Assembly: GCF_048544455.1 (NCBI RefSeq)
Contig: NC_133536.1
Span: 24,740,152-24,804,151, forward strand
DNA from: Silene latifolia
Taxonomy: Eukaryota > Streptophyta > Magnoliopsida > Caryophyllales > Caryophyllaceae
Length of the DNA: 64,000 bases
Direction: 5' to 3'
Shown here piece by piece: positions 53,735 to 64,000 of this stretch. Numbering within the stretch: position 1 is the stretch's first letter; each line of letters begins with the position of its first letter. The notes below the pieces were generated by a model that had not been told where the DNA came from, ran no database searches, and saw only the letters and a list, made by a program, of their open reading frames with translations. Made by a program: the position numbers and the translations under genes.

Positions 53735-56226
53735 ATGTCTTCTGCTGATGCTCAACCCAAGACCTGCTGGCCGGGGCGAACTGTCATCGTCTGATGAACA
53801 GGAGCCACTGGTTGTCACCCCGATAGGGTTTGGGGGTCCCAAGTCGCCTTCTCCTGAAATTGATGAGAAATTTTTGGAGGATTTCGATGATGAGGAGGAA
53901 GAGGCCCCATCCGTCTCAGGAAGGCCGCATTACTCGTGGCACGGTGAAGCCTATTCGATTAGGCCTGATACTGTGTGGACGAACAAGTTCACCTGTGACT
54001 CTGGGCCTGACCTTTTTTAGGACCATTACTCCTTCGGCAGGGGGTATAGAATAATTGTTCCTGAGGGTGATCAGGCCGTCTGTTGCCCTCCCGAAGGTTG
54101 TATCGGTGTGTACGTCAGACACCTGGAGTATGGGCTCCGGTTTCCTCTTAATGAACACGTTGCTGCCATAATTAAAGCTATGAATGTCGCCGTGGCTCAA
54201 CTACATCCGTTGGCCATCAGGACGATTATTGGCTTTGTATGGTTATGTCTTTTTAAGGGGGAGACCCCGACGGTGAACCTCTTCCGCCGGCTCCACCATC
54301 TTCGGCAGACTACCCTAGGCGGCACGGGGTGGTACAGCATACAGACCGAGGCGGGTTATGTTACCGTTTCCAAGCTGACATCTTGCAAGGACTGGAAGGG
54401 GCGGTGGGTGTACGTCGAGATTCCGGAGGACTATCCGTTGCCCCGGTCCTTTCAGAGGCGCGTCAATTTGCGGTGTGAGAGTCAGGGGGAGCATGACAGA
54501 TATGTCTCCCGTAGTAAGCTTAAGATGGATGCCAAGAAGATCCATCTTAAGGAGGACGAGTTGCGGGCAATGAGGCTGTTTGAGGCTGAGAAGGACGGCA
54601 CGCCGAAGGGATAGATGCCCCCGACGCAGATCGTTCTTCAAGACGAGCTGCTTTGCCACGTCAGCCTCATACCGGCCCTCGGCCAGGGTGAGTGGGGTCG
54701 GTATGAGGCCCACCTTTGCGTTTTATGCTTCTGTATTTGAGCCTTGGTTTATTTCTTTTGCTTAACTCCTGCTTTGTTTCTTGCAGATCGATTTGGCCGG
54801 GATCTGCCTGTCTCCATCCTCACCAAGTTGGGACTTGATCAGGACGGGAGAGTTGTTGAGCTGCACCCTAAGGCCGCGCCACGTGATCGCAGACCGGCTC
54901 CGCACGAACTTATGGAGCAGGCGATGAAGGCAATGGATGTGGCGGCGACTCAGGCGAAGATTGGCGGTAACGTGTCGCGCCGGAGACCAAAAACAACGTC
55001 TACGGTGGTAACGGCGCCAACTCCAGCTCAATCTTCAATCCCCGTAATCCAAAAGGAGCACGTGGTCGTCGATGTTGAAGAGGAGGTCACCGTTGTGGAG
55101 GGTCATCCTCCTTCAAATAAGAGAAAAGAGGCAACGCCTGCTGCTGCTGTTACCGAGGCAGGGAAAGAAAAGGGGTCAGCCGGCCCTCCAACCAAGAAGG
55201 CCAAGACTGGTACGGATCTAACCCATGGCTCGGATTTAGCAGGTTCATTAGGCATTCCTGATGACAGGCTCTCTGACATGTCAATGAATGTTGACATGGA
55301 TGCTTTGTCTGGGTTTTTTGTAGATCAGCCGTCGCCGGCTGTCGTTCTCACTGAACGGCAATTGGAGAAGCAGCCTGTGCAGACGGGCGATCAAAATGTC
55401 ACCGCCGACTCCTCATCCCAGAAGGTTTCCCCCGCTCAGCTTAGGGCGGAGGGCATAAGGTTGTCCAAGAGGCTAGTGACGTGGGTTGAACTAGCCGGTG
55501 CTCATATATATTATCGAGCAAGAAAAGCTCATGGCTCAAGCAGCTCCTGCGCTAGAACGGCTTAGGCTTGAGCTTGCCGCTTCCAAGAAGGAGGCCGAGA
55601 GGACGAAGAAGGACTTCCAGGCCGCCATGAAGGACTTCCTCGCTGAGCGAAAGCTTAAGGAGGAAGCTGATAAGGCGGTCCTAGCCGAGAGAGCCAAGGT
55701 TGAGGCTGCGTTGGCTGACGCCGCCAAGCTGCGGGAGGAGAGAGACAAACTTCAGGGCGGTTATAATACCATGGTTGAGCAGAAGGAAAGATGGAAGTCC
55801 CTGCATCTGGCCGAGGCGAAGGAGCATAAGAACACAAAGGCTATCCTTGCTCAGAGGGAGAAGGACATTGTGACGCTGAAAACCGTCATCATCCCTGACA
55901 TGTGTGCCCGGTACCGGGACCAGGCTGAAGATGCTACCAGGGATGCAATTAAAGAGCTCCTTCCTGAAGGCTCCTTCCCGTGGCAAGATTTTGACCGGCT
56001 TCTGGATGAGAAGGCTGCTGCTGCGGAGGCCAAGGCCGCGGATGAGGCGAAGGCGGCGAAGGCCGCTCAGGAGGCTGCAGAGAAGGCGGCCCGGAATACT
56101 AAGGTGAAGGAGGCCAGAGAGGAGGCTGAGAGGGCCAAGGCAAGTAAAGCTGCCAAGCTTCCCTCTAGGCCGCCCACCGTTGGTGATGCTGCTACTGCTG
56201 CCGGTGGCGAGCAGCAACAAGCATAG
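53735..56226 (+). pseudogene. antisense ORF region of the second gypsy element
   Basis: It reads opposite to gag-pol from MSSADAQP at 53735 to a stop at 56226. An acidic N-terminal stretch (DFDDEEEEAPSVSGR) is followed by YGLRFPLNEHVAAIIKAMNV, LHPLAIRTIIGFVWLCLF and GWYSIQTEAGYVTVSKLTSC, resembling the plant Transposase_28 (putative gypsy-type transposon) family. A middle stretch (LTHGSDLAGSLGIPDDRLSD) comes next, and the end is an Ala/Glu/Lys-rich coiled coil (about 55500-56220). A GTGAGT…TTGCAG interval at 54688-54786 looks like an intron and has an equivalent in the unit A element. Antisense or extra ORFs at this place are known in Tat-lineage elements; their role is not known. Some breaks are present. 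Confidence 0.75.
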
Positions 56227-56459
56227 GGAGACGGGCGGTCGTCACCAGATTCACCCGGTCCTTCGGACAGCTTCAGCTGTTCGGGGGCCAACTATTGAGC
56301 CTTTTCTCCCTGCCATCCTTTTGGCGCTTCAAGTCATATGTTTGTAACCTTTTGTTGTACCTTCTTTTTTGTTAAATTTTGGTAGGTTGTGTTTAGGCTA
56401 TCCCTATGGGGACGACCGTCGACTTTGTTTTGCCTTGTAAACATTTTTCAATAAAGTTT

Positions 56460-57030
56460 GTTTATTTGCCTTTGGCTTGGCCGAGGCTTTTGATCTCATC
56501 CTCCATTAAGTTGTCTTCTTACGTTTTTAAAACATATTGAGCGCTTTGTTCGTTTTTACCTTCAGCTTGGCCGAGGCAGTTAGATTGCGTATCTCAACTG
56601 TACTTAACGTTTTTCAAACATGTTGGCATGTCGGTCGCTTCCTCCTCCACTCCCGGTCTTAGCCGAGGCGGTCAGATTTGCGCTTCCCAACTGCCGTTGT
56701 GAACATGTTAGCGTATCGGTCGTTGTTCCCCGTCACTTCCGGCTTTGGCCGAGGCAATCGAGGTTACGGCTCGACAACGTTCGTATCTATAGACATATTG
56801 ATCGCTTCCTCTGCCACTCCCGGATTGGCCGGGCGATCATTTGCGTTTCTCAATCGTACTTATACGTTCTTAAGCATATTGGTCGCTTTCGCGAGTATCA
56901 ATCGCATTGGTAGTAGATCGCCCGGCGTCTACTAAGCATGTTGGTCGCTTTCGCGAGTATCAATCGCCATTGTAGTGATCGCCCGGCTTTGGCCGTGGCG
57001 TCTACTCGTGATCGCCCGGCTTTGGCGCGC
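56460..57030. repeat. diverged tandem repeats in the second gypsy element
   Basis: Five to six copies of a unit of about 85-100 bp, marked by ttggccgaggc, a run like tctcaactgt-cttaacgttttt and catattggtcgctt. Copies are much diverged except a recent pair around 56880-57000 (gttggtcgctttcgcgagtatcaatcgc). The zone sits where the unit A element has its own array of an unrelated unit. Confidence 0.7.
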
Positions 57031-57146
57031 GTCTACCTTGGTACGACTACGGAGGGGACGAGCATTTTGATGGAAAACTTGGATAATTCTTCATTAGATA
57101 TAATCACGCGTTGGGGTGCCCACAACGGTCTCGGACACCTCCGCCG

Positions 57147-60100
57147 CTATACAAAATACTTCCTAAGGTTGTCTGTGTTCCAATGGCTCATTAGAGGAAC
57201 ACCCTCCATGTCTGTCAGCCGGTATGTCCCCGGCCTCATTTCTTCGACCACCTTGTAGGGTCCTTCCCAGTTGGCCGTCATTTTACCATGGATGTTTCCT
57301 TTGTTGGTTGCGGCCGACTTTCTTAGGACTAGATCTCCTACTCTTAAGTCTCTTTTGTGGACCCTACGGTTGTATGCTCTTCTCATTCGGTTTTGATATA
57401 CTGCCAAGTTGAGCCGTGCCGTGTCTCGACTTTCTTCGACCAGGTCTAGGGAGGCTCTCAGGCCTTCATCGTTTTCGACTGGGTCAAAAGTTTGCGTTCT
57501 GAATGTCGGCACCGCTGCTTCAATTGGCAGGACGGCCTCAGACCCATATACTAGGTGGAATGGACTGTACCCCGGTACTTCTTTCTCTGTAGTTCAAAGT
57601 GACCATAGGACGCCGGGTAGTTCATCATCCCATCTTCCCTTTAGATCTTCAACCTTCTTCTTCAACCCGTTCAGTATTGTTTTATTGGCTGCCTCCGCCT
57701 GCCCGTTGCTCTGAGGGTGGCAGACGGAGGAGTATGCAAATTTGATACCGAGCTCTTCCAACCAATTCATCACCATGTCGCTCCAAAACTCTCGGCCGTG
57801 GTCAAATACCATGACTTGGGGTAACCCAAATCGAGTTATGACGTTCTCCCAGATTACCTTTCTTACGGCCGCCGTGGTTTTGGCAGGTACCGCGACTGTC
57901 TCGACCCATTTGGTGAAGTAGTCAACGGCGACGATCAGGTATTTCCTTCCTCCGGAGGCCGTCGGAAATGTTCCTAATAAATCCATCCCCCATTGTGAAA
58001 ATGGTAGGGGACTAAGTACTGGTTGCAGGTCTCGGGAAGGTGCATGTATCACCGGAGCATGCATCTGACAGTTCTTGCACTTCGTGGTTTTTGCCCTGGA
58101 ATCTTTCAGCATGGTCGGCCAGAAGTAGCCGGCTCGGAGAGCTTTGTGGGCTAACGTTCTCGCCCCCATGTGGTGTCCGCAGATGCCTTCGTGAATCTTT
58201 GTCAGTATAAGCTCTGCGTCGGCTGGGCCGACACATTTCAAGAGTGGTCTTATTACGGACCTTCTATACAATTCTCCTTCGAACACCAAGTACCTTGCGG
58301 CGATCCTTCTTATCTTCTGAGAGAGACTGCGGTCCTCCGGTAACTCTTTTGTCAGTTTTTATTTCATTATCGGAGTCATCCACGTCGTCTCGGCTTCGAT
58401 GTCGCCCACCATGCCGACGGTCTCAGCGATGTTTTTAGCATTTATGATATCCACCAGCACAGTTCGACTGATATTCTTGATGCTTGAACTGGCAAGTTTT
58501 GAGATAGCGTCGGCTCGGTTGTTCTCAGACTTGGGGATGCACTGTATTTGGAAGGATTTCAATTTTGAGGTGTCAGCTTTTACCCTTTCCAGGTACCTCA
58601 TCATCCCATCGTCTCGAGTCTCATACTCTCCTCTGATTTGATTAGTCACTAAGAGTGAATCTGTCTTTAACACAATGTGCTCCGCCCCGGCAGCTCTAGC
58701 TAACTCGACTCCAGTTATCACCGCCTCATATTCGGATTCGTTATTTGAGGCCGAGAAGGTAAACTTCAAGGCGTACTCAAACTCGTCTCCGTTAGGGCTG
58801 GTGATAAGGATGCCGGCTCCTGAGCTGTTCGTCGTGGAGGACCCGTCGGTGTACACTTCCCACACGCCGTGATGTGATTCTTCTTGATATGTGCACTCGT
58901 CCAGGAAGTCTGCAAGTGCTTGCCCTTTTATCGAAGGTCTTGGCTTGTACTGAATGCCAAAGCCGGAGAGCTCCACTGCCCATTTGATAAGTCTGCCTGA
59001 TTTCTCGAATTTTTCTAAGGCTTTCTCCAATGGCTGGTCGGTTAAGACCGTCACGGGATGTGCGTCGAAGTAGGGTTTTAACTTCCTTGCGGCAACGACG
59101 ACGGCGAGGGCTGCCTTTTCGATTAGTGGGTAGTTTCTTTCGGCGGCCAGCAGTGTATGGCTGATAAAGTAGATTGGGTGTTGCTGCTTGTTTTCTTCTT
59201 CTGACGATTACGGCACTGACCGTGGTCGAGGTAACTGCTAAGTACAGATATAGCGTCTCCCCCAGCATCGGCCTGGACAGGGTCGGGAGAGTTAGAAGGT
59301 GGGCTTTCAGTTGTTTGAAAGTTGTGCTCTGTTCCTCCCCCCAGCTAAAGTCTTTATTCCCCTTCAACACTTTGAAGAATGGGGTGCTCTTGTCGGCCGA
59401 CCGAGATATGAAGCGGGCGAGAGCCGCCATCCTCCCGGTCAGCATTATAACCTCTTTTCGATTTCTCGGCTCCGGCAGGTCTAGTATTGCTTTGATTTTC
59501 TCTGGATTGACATCAATTCCCCTGGCGCTGACAAGTACGCCGAGGAACTTGCCGGCCCGGACACCGAAGTTGCATTTCTTTGGGTTAAGCTTCATTTTAT
59601 TTTTCCTTAGTGAACAAAATGTCTCGCTCAAATCGGCCAAGTGCTCGCTGTCAGACTTGCTTTTTACAATAGCATCGTCGACGTAAGCCTCGATGTTTCG
59701 TCCTTTTTTATCTTGAAACACTTTGTCCACCAATCTGGTGTAAGTTGCGCCAGCGTTCTTCAAACCGAACGGCATCATTTTATACATGTATGTGCCGTGT
59801 ATGGTGATGAATGCGCACTTAGGCATGTCTTCCTCGGCCATGAATACCTGATGGTACCCTGAGAAGGCGTCTAGCAGGCTCAGCATAGTGTAGCCTGCCG
59901 TTGCGTCAATTAAACTATCTATTCGAGGCAAGGGATAGCAATCTTTAGGGCACGCTTTATTAAGATTTGTAAAATCAACACACATCCTCCACGCCCCTGA
60001 CGACTTCCTTACCATTACAACATTTGCTAGCCACTCAGGGTAAGTACAAGGCATGATAAAGCCCGCCTCTAATAATTTGTCTACTTCAGCTTTAATGGCC

Positions 60101-60930
60101 TCATCCTTCTCGGCCGAGGAGTTCCTCATCTTCTGCTTGACAGGGCGAGCGGTGGAGAGTACGTTCAGCTTGTGAACGATCACCTCCCGGCTCACGCCTG
60201 GCATCTCGGCTGCTGAGTATGCGAAGACATCTTTGTTCTTCCTCAGCAGGTCTAGGAGGTCGGCTCTGAATTTTGGCTCCAGGTCGGCACCGATAGTTAC
60301 GGTGTGCTCTAGGTCAATTTCCACTTCCTCGGTCTCGGCTCCTTCGACCATGCCGACATTAGTATCCATCTTTTCGCCCTCCTGCTGTAAGGATGGGCTC
60401 TTCCCCTTCTCTGATTTCTTCGCCACTTTGAGGGATTGCATATTGCACCCTCTGGCAGATACTTGGACATTGACAATTTCGTCTCTTTCGTCCTTTGAGA
60501 CGAGCTTTTGTGCTTCCCTCCGGTCCGAGACATACATCAATGTCAGGGCCCGGATGGACATCACTGCGTCGGCCTCGCTCAAAGTGACCCGGCCTATTAG
60601 GACATTGTAGGCGGACGAACCATCAATAACCAGGAACTCAGATAGAATATTTTTAGCCGCGTCCGCTTGGCCGAACATCACCGGCAGTCTGATCGACCCC
60701 AGGGGTACCAGGCCGGCCCCGAGAAGTCGTACAATGGGTTGGTGCAGGGGCTCAGGTCTCCAATCTTCAGACCGAGATTGAGAAAGCACTCCCTGAACAT
60801 GATGTTTGTGTAGGCGCCTGTGTCAATCAGGCACCTCTTGACCAAGTGGTTAGCTATGTCTAGGTGGACTACGAGCGGGTCGCTGTGCGGGGCAACGACT
60901 CCTTCGTAGTCCTTCTTGCCGATGGTTATA
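57147..60930 (-). pseudogene. pol region of the second gypsy element
   Basis: Reading down from 60930: aspartic protease (CLIDTGAYTNIMF near 60820), reverse transcriptase (MCVDFTNLNKACPKDCYPLP, SGYHQVFM, the catalytic AYVDDAIVKS near 59700), a first RNase H, then a second archaeal-type RNase H (EVYTDGSSTTNSSGAGILI, NNESEYEAVITGVELA, about 58400-58870). Integrase follows (GHHMGARTLAHKALRAGYFWP, SQWGMDLLGTFPTA, VIWENVITRFGLPQVMVFDHG, SNGQAEAANKTILNGLKK), and then the C-terminal segment at 57147-57512. Protease-RT-RNase H-integrase order defines Ty3/gypsy, and the double RNase H points to the Tat lineage. Broken in a few places. Confidence 0.9.
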
Positions 60931-60932
60931 TC

Positions 60933-62282
60933 TGTAATACTCCGTATTTATAAGTCTTTAGGTACTCTATCGAGTAGGCCTTACTCTGTCGAGTAAGGGC
61001 AAGTTGCGAAATAAAATAGTTTCTGACCTGTTGGGTACTCGATCGAGTAGCTGGGGTACTCGATCGAGTAAGGGGGTACTCGATCGAGTAGCCTTGGGTA
61101 CTCGATCGAGTAGCCGGTTTACGGGGAGTTTTTCTCGGGTTTTGTTAATTATGCGATTAAGATATATAACCTTCCGTCATTGTTTCTAAATCACTTTTGC
61201 AAAACCTAACTTACTGTTTAAGAGAGAAGGCAAGTTTGTTCTTAATCCTAATCGCATTGTTGACAAATCCCGGAGCTAGAGGTGTCGGATTTCATTGTTC
61301 TTGGCATCATAGTGTTCCTTGCGTCAAGGGTAAGTCCTACATACCAATTTTATAGCGTTTGGTTGACTTTGTTTAAACCCTAATTTTGGGATTGGGGGTT
61401 TTTATGATTTGTTAAGGTTAGATTGTGATTATGTGATTATGTGATAGGAGAAGGATTTGTAAAGGAGAGGTTTTGAGACAGCTGCTAGATCGTCTGATGA
61501 TTGTGTTGCTTTCCAGGTAGGATTTCCTACTCAGTATTAGTCCCATAATGGGATATTGGTGATGTGCTGTAGTTAGTTGTTTGATATGATGATTGTGATT
61601 GTGATTGTGATTGGTTGTCTATGGTTCTCGAGATGCGTTCTCGGTGAGTGAGGGGTCACTTGGGGAGTGACTTCACGCCCTAGTTTCGCCCTTCGTGGAA
61701 CCCGCCACGGAAGGGGATGTGCACATTAATGGGACAGGGTTATCGCTCGGTATGATGAGCGGGGCTTAGGTGGGAACGGCAGTGCGGTCCCCCATCGGCG
61801 GGCGGTCCAAAGTGGACGATCGATTGAGATGATGGGAGTTGGTGGTGTGTGTGCGTGTGTGTGTGACAGTTCAGCTGTCTGTTTATCTTATTGTTAATAT
61901 ATGTTGAGTTGTGTGATTAGTACTGACCCCGTTTAAATGTTTTAAAAACTGTGGTGATCCATTCGGGGGTGGTGAGCAGTTATTGAGCAGGTATGATATG
62001 ACGTGTAAGGGATAGCTGGGATGAGTCATCACGTGGCAGTTAGAAGTCTTCCGCTGTGTCAGACGGTGTTTTGTAGCTTTGATAGTTTTAGCAGTAGACC
62101 GTCTGAGAATCTTGTATTTCTTTTTATCAGTTGGGAATTGCTATGTAATCACTTTAAACTTTATTTACTTTTAAAGTTGTTTCGTTATTGTCTTATGAAT
62201 ATCATGCCTCGGGTAACCGAGATGGTGACATCCTTATACCTGAGTGGTCCTGGTAAGGCACTTGGAGTATGGGGGTGTTACA
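60933..62282 (-). mobile_element. solo LTR of another (Tekay-like?) family inside the gypsy element
   Basis: 1350 bp with TG…CA ends (plus strand TGTAATACTCC…GGGTGTTACA) and the 5-bp duplication atatc on both sides (60928-60932, 62283-62287). On the minus strand it begins TGTAACACCCCCATACTCC, a start typical of long chromovirus LTRs in plants. No internal coding region is present. It splits the boundary region of gag and pol. A cluster of the palindrome TACTCGATCGAGTA lies at about 61028-61112. The strand is inferred from the TGTAACACCC start. Confidence 0.85.
61028..61112. repeat. four-copy palindrome TACTCGATCGAGTA
   Basis: Exact 14-bp palindromes start at about 61036, 61054, 61077 and 61099, separated by short G-rich linkers. 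Weaker relatives (tactctatcgagta, actctgtcgagta) lie just upstream at 60964-60997. Confidence 0.9.
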
Positions 62283-63954
62283 ATATCGGGGACGGTGGAA
62301 GCGGGGATCGCTGTTTTGGGCACAAAGTTGATGGCTTGGTATAGCTCATTTAGGTGCCGTTTGTGCCCATTAGCTGACCCACCGTTCTCGTTTCCTCCGA
62401 TGACAACCTGGATCACTCCCATCCGCTGGAATACTGATTTTCTATTCGCCCCGTCGGAGCTTGTTTCTGGGCCTCCAGCTACATACTTGCTGAGGGCCCC
62501 CTTTCGGATTAGCTCCTCGATGGCGTTCCTCAGATGCCGACAGTTGTCGGTCTTATGGCCGGTTTGGCCGTGGTATTCACAAAACTGGCTAGTGTCACCG
62601 TCCCCCCTCGCCTTGGGGGGCCTGGCCCACTTCTGCCCTTCATTCTTGCTTAGGGCAAAGACCTCGGCCGGTGATTTGACCAGGGGGGTGAGACTGTTGT
62701 ACCGCTTCTGGGTGTATGGTCCCGAACTCCCCCCGACGCCCGCCGAGTGCTGTTTCCTATTGAATCTCTCAGGCCGTGACCGATTCCCGTCACGGCGTCC
62801 TTCATCTACGTTGTCCCGACGGCTCCTCCTCTCTAGGTGCCCAGCGTCACTGTGGCCTACCCAGGTCTTGTGATAGTCCTCCACCTTCACGGCTCGGTCG
62901 GCCATCTTTCTGGCGGAGTCTAGGTTGAGGTCCTCGCACTTGATCAGCTCGTTCTTGAACTCGCCTTTCGGGAGGCCTTTCATCAGTGCGAAGGCCGTCA
63001 GTTCGGTGTTCAGCTCACGGATCTGCTGAACCTTAGCGTCGAACCTCTTCACATAGCTTCGGAGGGACTCGTCCTCCCCCTGTCGGATAGTGAGGAAATC
63101 TTAGGTCTCCACGGCCCTTCTCTTGTTGCAGGCATAATGGGCTATGAAGTTGTCTCTCAGGTCAGCATAGCAATATACCGAGCCATTGGGTAGCCCCTTG
63201 TACCAACTCTGAGCCATCCCATGCAGGGTCGTTGGGAAGACTCGGCACCACACCTCATCGGGTTGCTCCCACACCGACATGTACGACTCAAAAGCCTCGA
63301 CATGGTCGGTCGGGTCGCTATCCCCTTTGTATGATATGGGTGGCAGCATTAGTTTAGTCGGCACAGGGACTTGAGGACATAGGCACTGAGGGGCTGTCTG
63401 ACCACGTGTCGAATGACACGCGGCGATCGGCTCCTCGCAACCTTAGTCCGACTTATCTCCATGTGGCGGGAAGGGCTTCTTGTCCGACTTTGGTGAGTCG
63501 GACTTCTTTCATTCCTCCGGGAGTGGCCTCGTTGTTGCCGCGGCGACGCTGTCCTCCCGCGAGTGGGGGAAGGACTTTGGTCTGCCACTGGCACCACGGG
63601 CTCCGCCGGCGTCCTTGCATGCCCAGCTCCTTGTATTACTCCGGTCAAGTTGTTCGGAGTCACTTTGTGGGCCCTGGTCACCTGTGGAGGCGCTGCCGCC
63701 CCTGTCGCCGTGACAGGAGTAACCGGCGTACCACCCATCAGGTCCAGGAATAGCTTCAATTTGGCCGCATCGACCACATGTCCCATGACAGTGACTTGGC
63801 TGGTCGGCAACGGTGTTTCTGGCTCTCTCGACATCCCGTACTTCACCGGCTCAGTGACTCGGCCGGTGGGGGACTGCCCGATCTCAGAATTAGGGAACGT
63901 GTCATCCTGGTAGAATACAGTTTCTTCACTCACAATTTCTGGTTGTTTTGACAT
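62283..63954 (-). pseudogene. gag region of the second gypsy element
   Basis: It starts MSKQPEIVSEETVFYQDD at 63954, with an Arg/Ser-rich stretch, then the gag core (AFESYMSVWEQPDEVWCRVF, GMAQSWYKGLPNGSVYCYAD), FDAKVQQIRELNTELTAFAL, and a CCHC-like knuckle (CEYHGQTGHKTDNCRHL, about 62560). It is broken and ends at the solo-LTR insertion. It aligns with the gag region of the unit A element. Confidence 0.88.
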
Positions 63955-64000
63955 CTTCTTAGCTTTTTGAATGGTTTTTGTTTTTGTTTTTTTTTTTTTT

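Larger units (their letters stand above)
52568..64000 (-). mobile_element. second Ty3/gypsy LTR element, Tat/Retand-like, broken, cut by window end
   Basis: In element orientation the 3' LTR lies at 52568-53145 (578 bp, TGATGGGG… ends as in the unit A element), preceded by the tract GCTGGGGGCAAAT. Gag begins at 63954; the 5' LTR must lie just past the window end, since the unit A element has about 100 bp between LTR and gag start and the same A/C-rich leader is visible here. Parts: gag, protease, RT, two RNase H segments, integrase, a diverged tandem-repeat zone and an antisense ORF. A solo LTR of another family splits it (60933-62282). It is broken in several places but keeps far more of pol than the unit A element. 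Its LTR and proteins differ clearly from that element, so they are separate subfamilies. Confidence 0.92.

Noticed and set aside
1-64000. tRNA, rRNA or other structural RNA genes
   Set aside because: Nothing with a convincing cloverleaf or conserved rRNA block was noticed by eye. The primer-binding sites of the LTR elements match tRNA 3' ends but are not tRNA genes. A tRNAscan and Rfam scan would settle this.

Overview
The window is nuclear DNA of a flowering plant: spliced genes with GT/AG introns, plant-type F-box/LRR genes, Ty1/copia and Ty3/gypsy LTR retrotransposons, L1-type LINEs, a CACTA element, hAT, Mutator and Harbinger-type MITEs and AT-rich spacers. The two gypsy elements belong to the Tat/Ogre/Retand group (two RNase H segments, an extra antisense ORF next to the 3' LTR, tandem repeats in the 3' region). 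Because Retand was described from Silene, Caryophyllaceae or another Caryophyllales is a reasonable guess, but it is only an inference.

1-8.1 kb: an F-box/LRR gene on the minus strand (exons 3433-3851 and 1230-1863), AT-rich spacer, an unclassified dispersed repeat (about 4.69-6.13 kb) and a GC-rich non-autonomous hAT element with a clear 8-bp target duplication (6846-7801).

8.1-30 kb: a recent tandem duplication. Unit A (8101-19420) and unit B (19421-28880) each hold an F-box/LRR gene, its upstream region and the left part of a CACTA element. A gypsy element inserted in the CACTA before the duplication. Unit A keeps it with two LTRs (12160-19268). Unit B keeps only a solo LTR at the same site with the same 5-bp target duplication (28175-28728). 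After the duplication, unit A gained a 217-bp Mutator-type MITE (10291-10507; B keeps the empty site). Unit B gained a whole-looking, very young copia element (20247-25167) inside the last exon of its F-box gene. The CACTA element ends at 29990.

30-40 kb: host gene space. There is a small proline/tyrosine/histidine-rich protein gene (30820-31263, plus), a cluster of nested MITEs, a four-exon minus-strand gene for a 915-residue membrane protein of unknown function with internal repeats (33290-37276), and a terminal-inverted-repeat element whose inside is a huge TTA/GATTC microsatellite (38197-39291).

40.9-48.4 kb: a near full-length L1-type LINE with a 15-bp target duplication, interrupted by a hAT MITE in ORF1 and by a 5'-truncated L1 in reverse orientation in ORF2.

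48.4-52.6 kb: AT-rich spacer with a Helitron-like 3' end and four dispersed blocks of a 57-60 bp repeat that carries TCCCACATCGG and TATAAATA. 52.6-64 kb: a second Tat-type gypsy element on the minus strand, cut by the window end and split by a 1350-bp solo LTR of another family. Its antisense ORF has a TATA box and an intron-like interval at matching places in both gypsy copies, which is the most interesting unexplained signal in the window.
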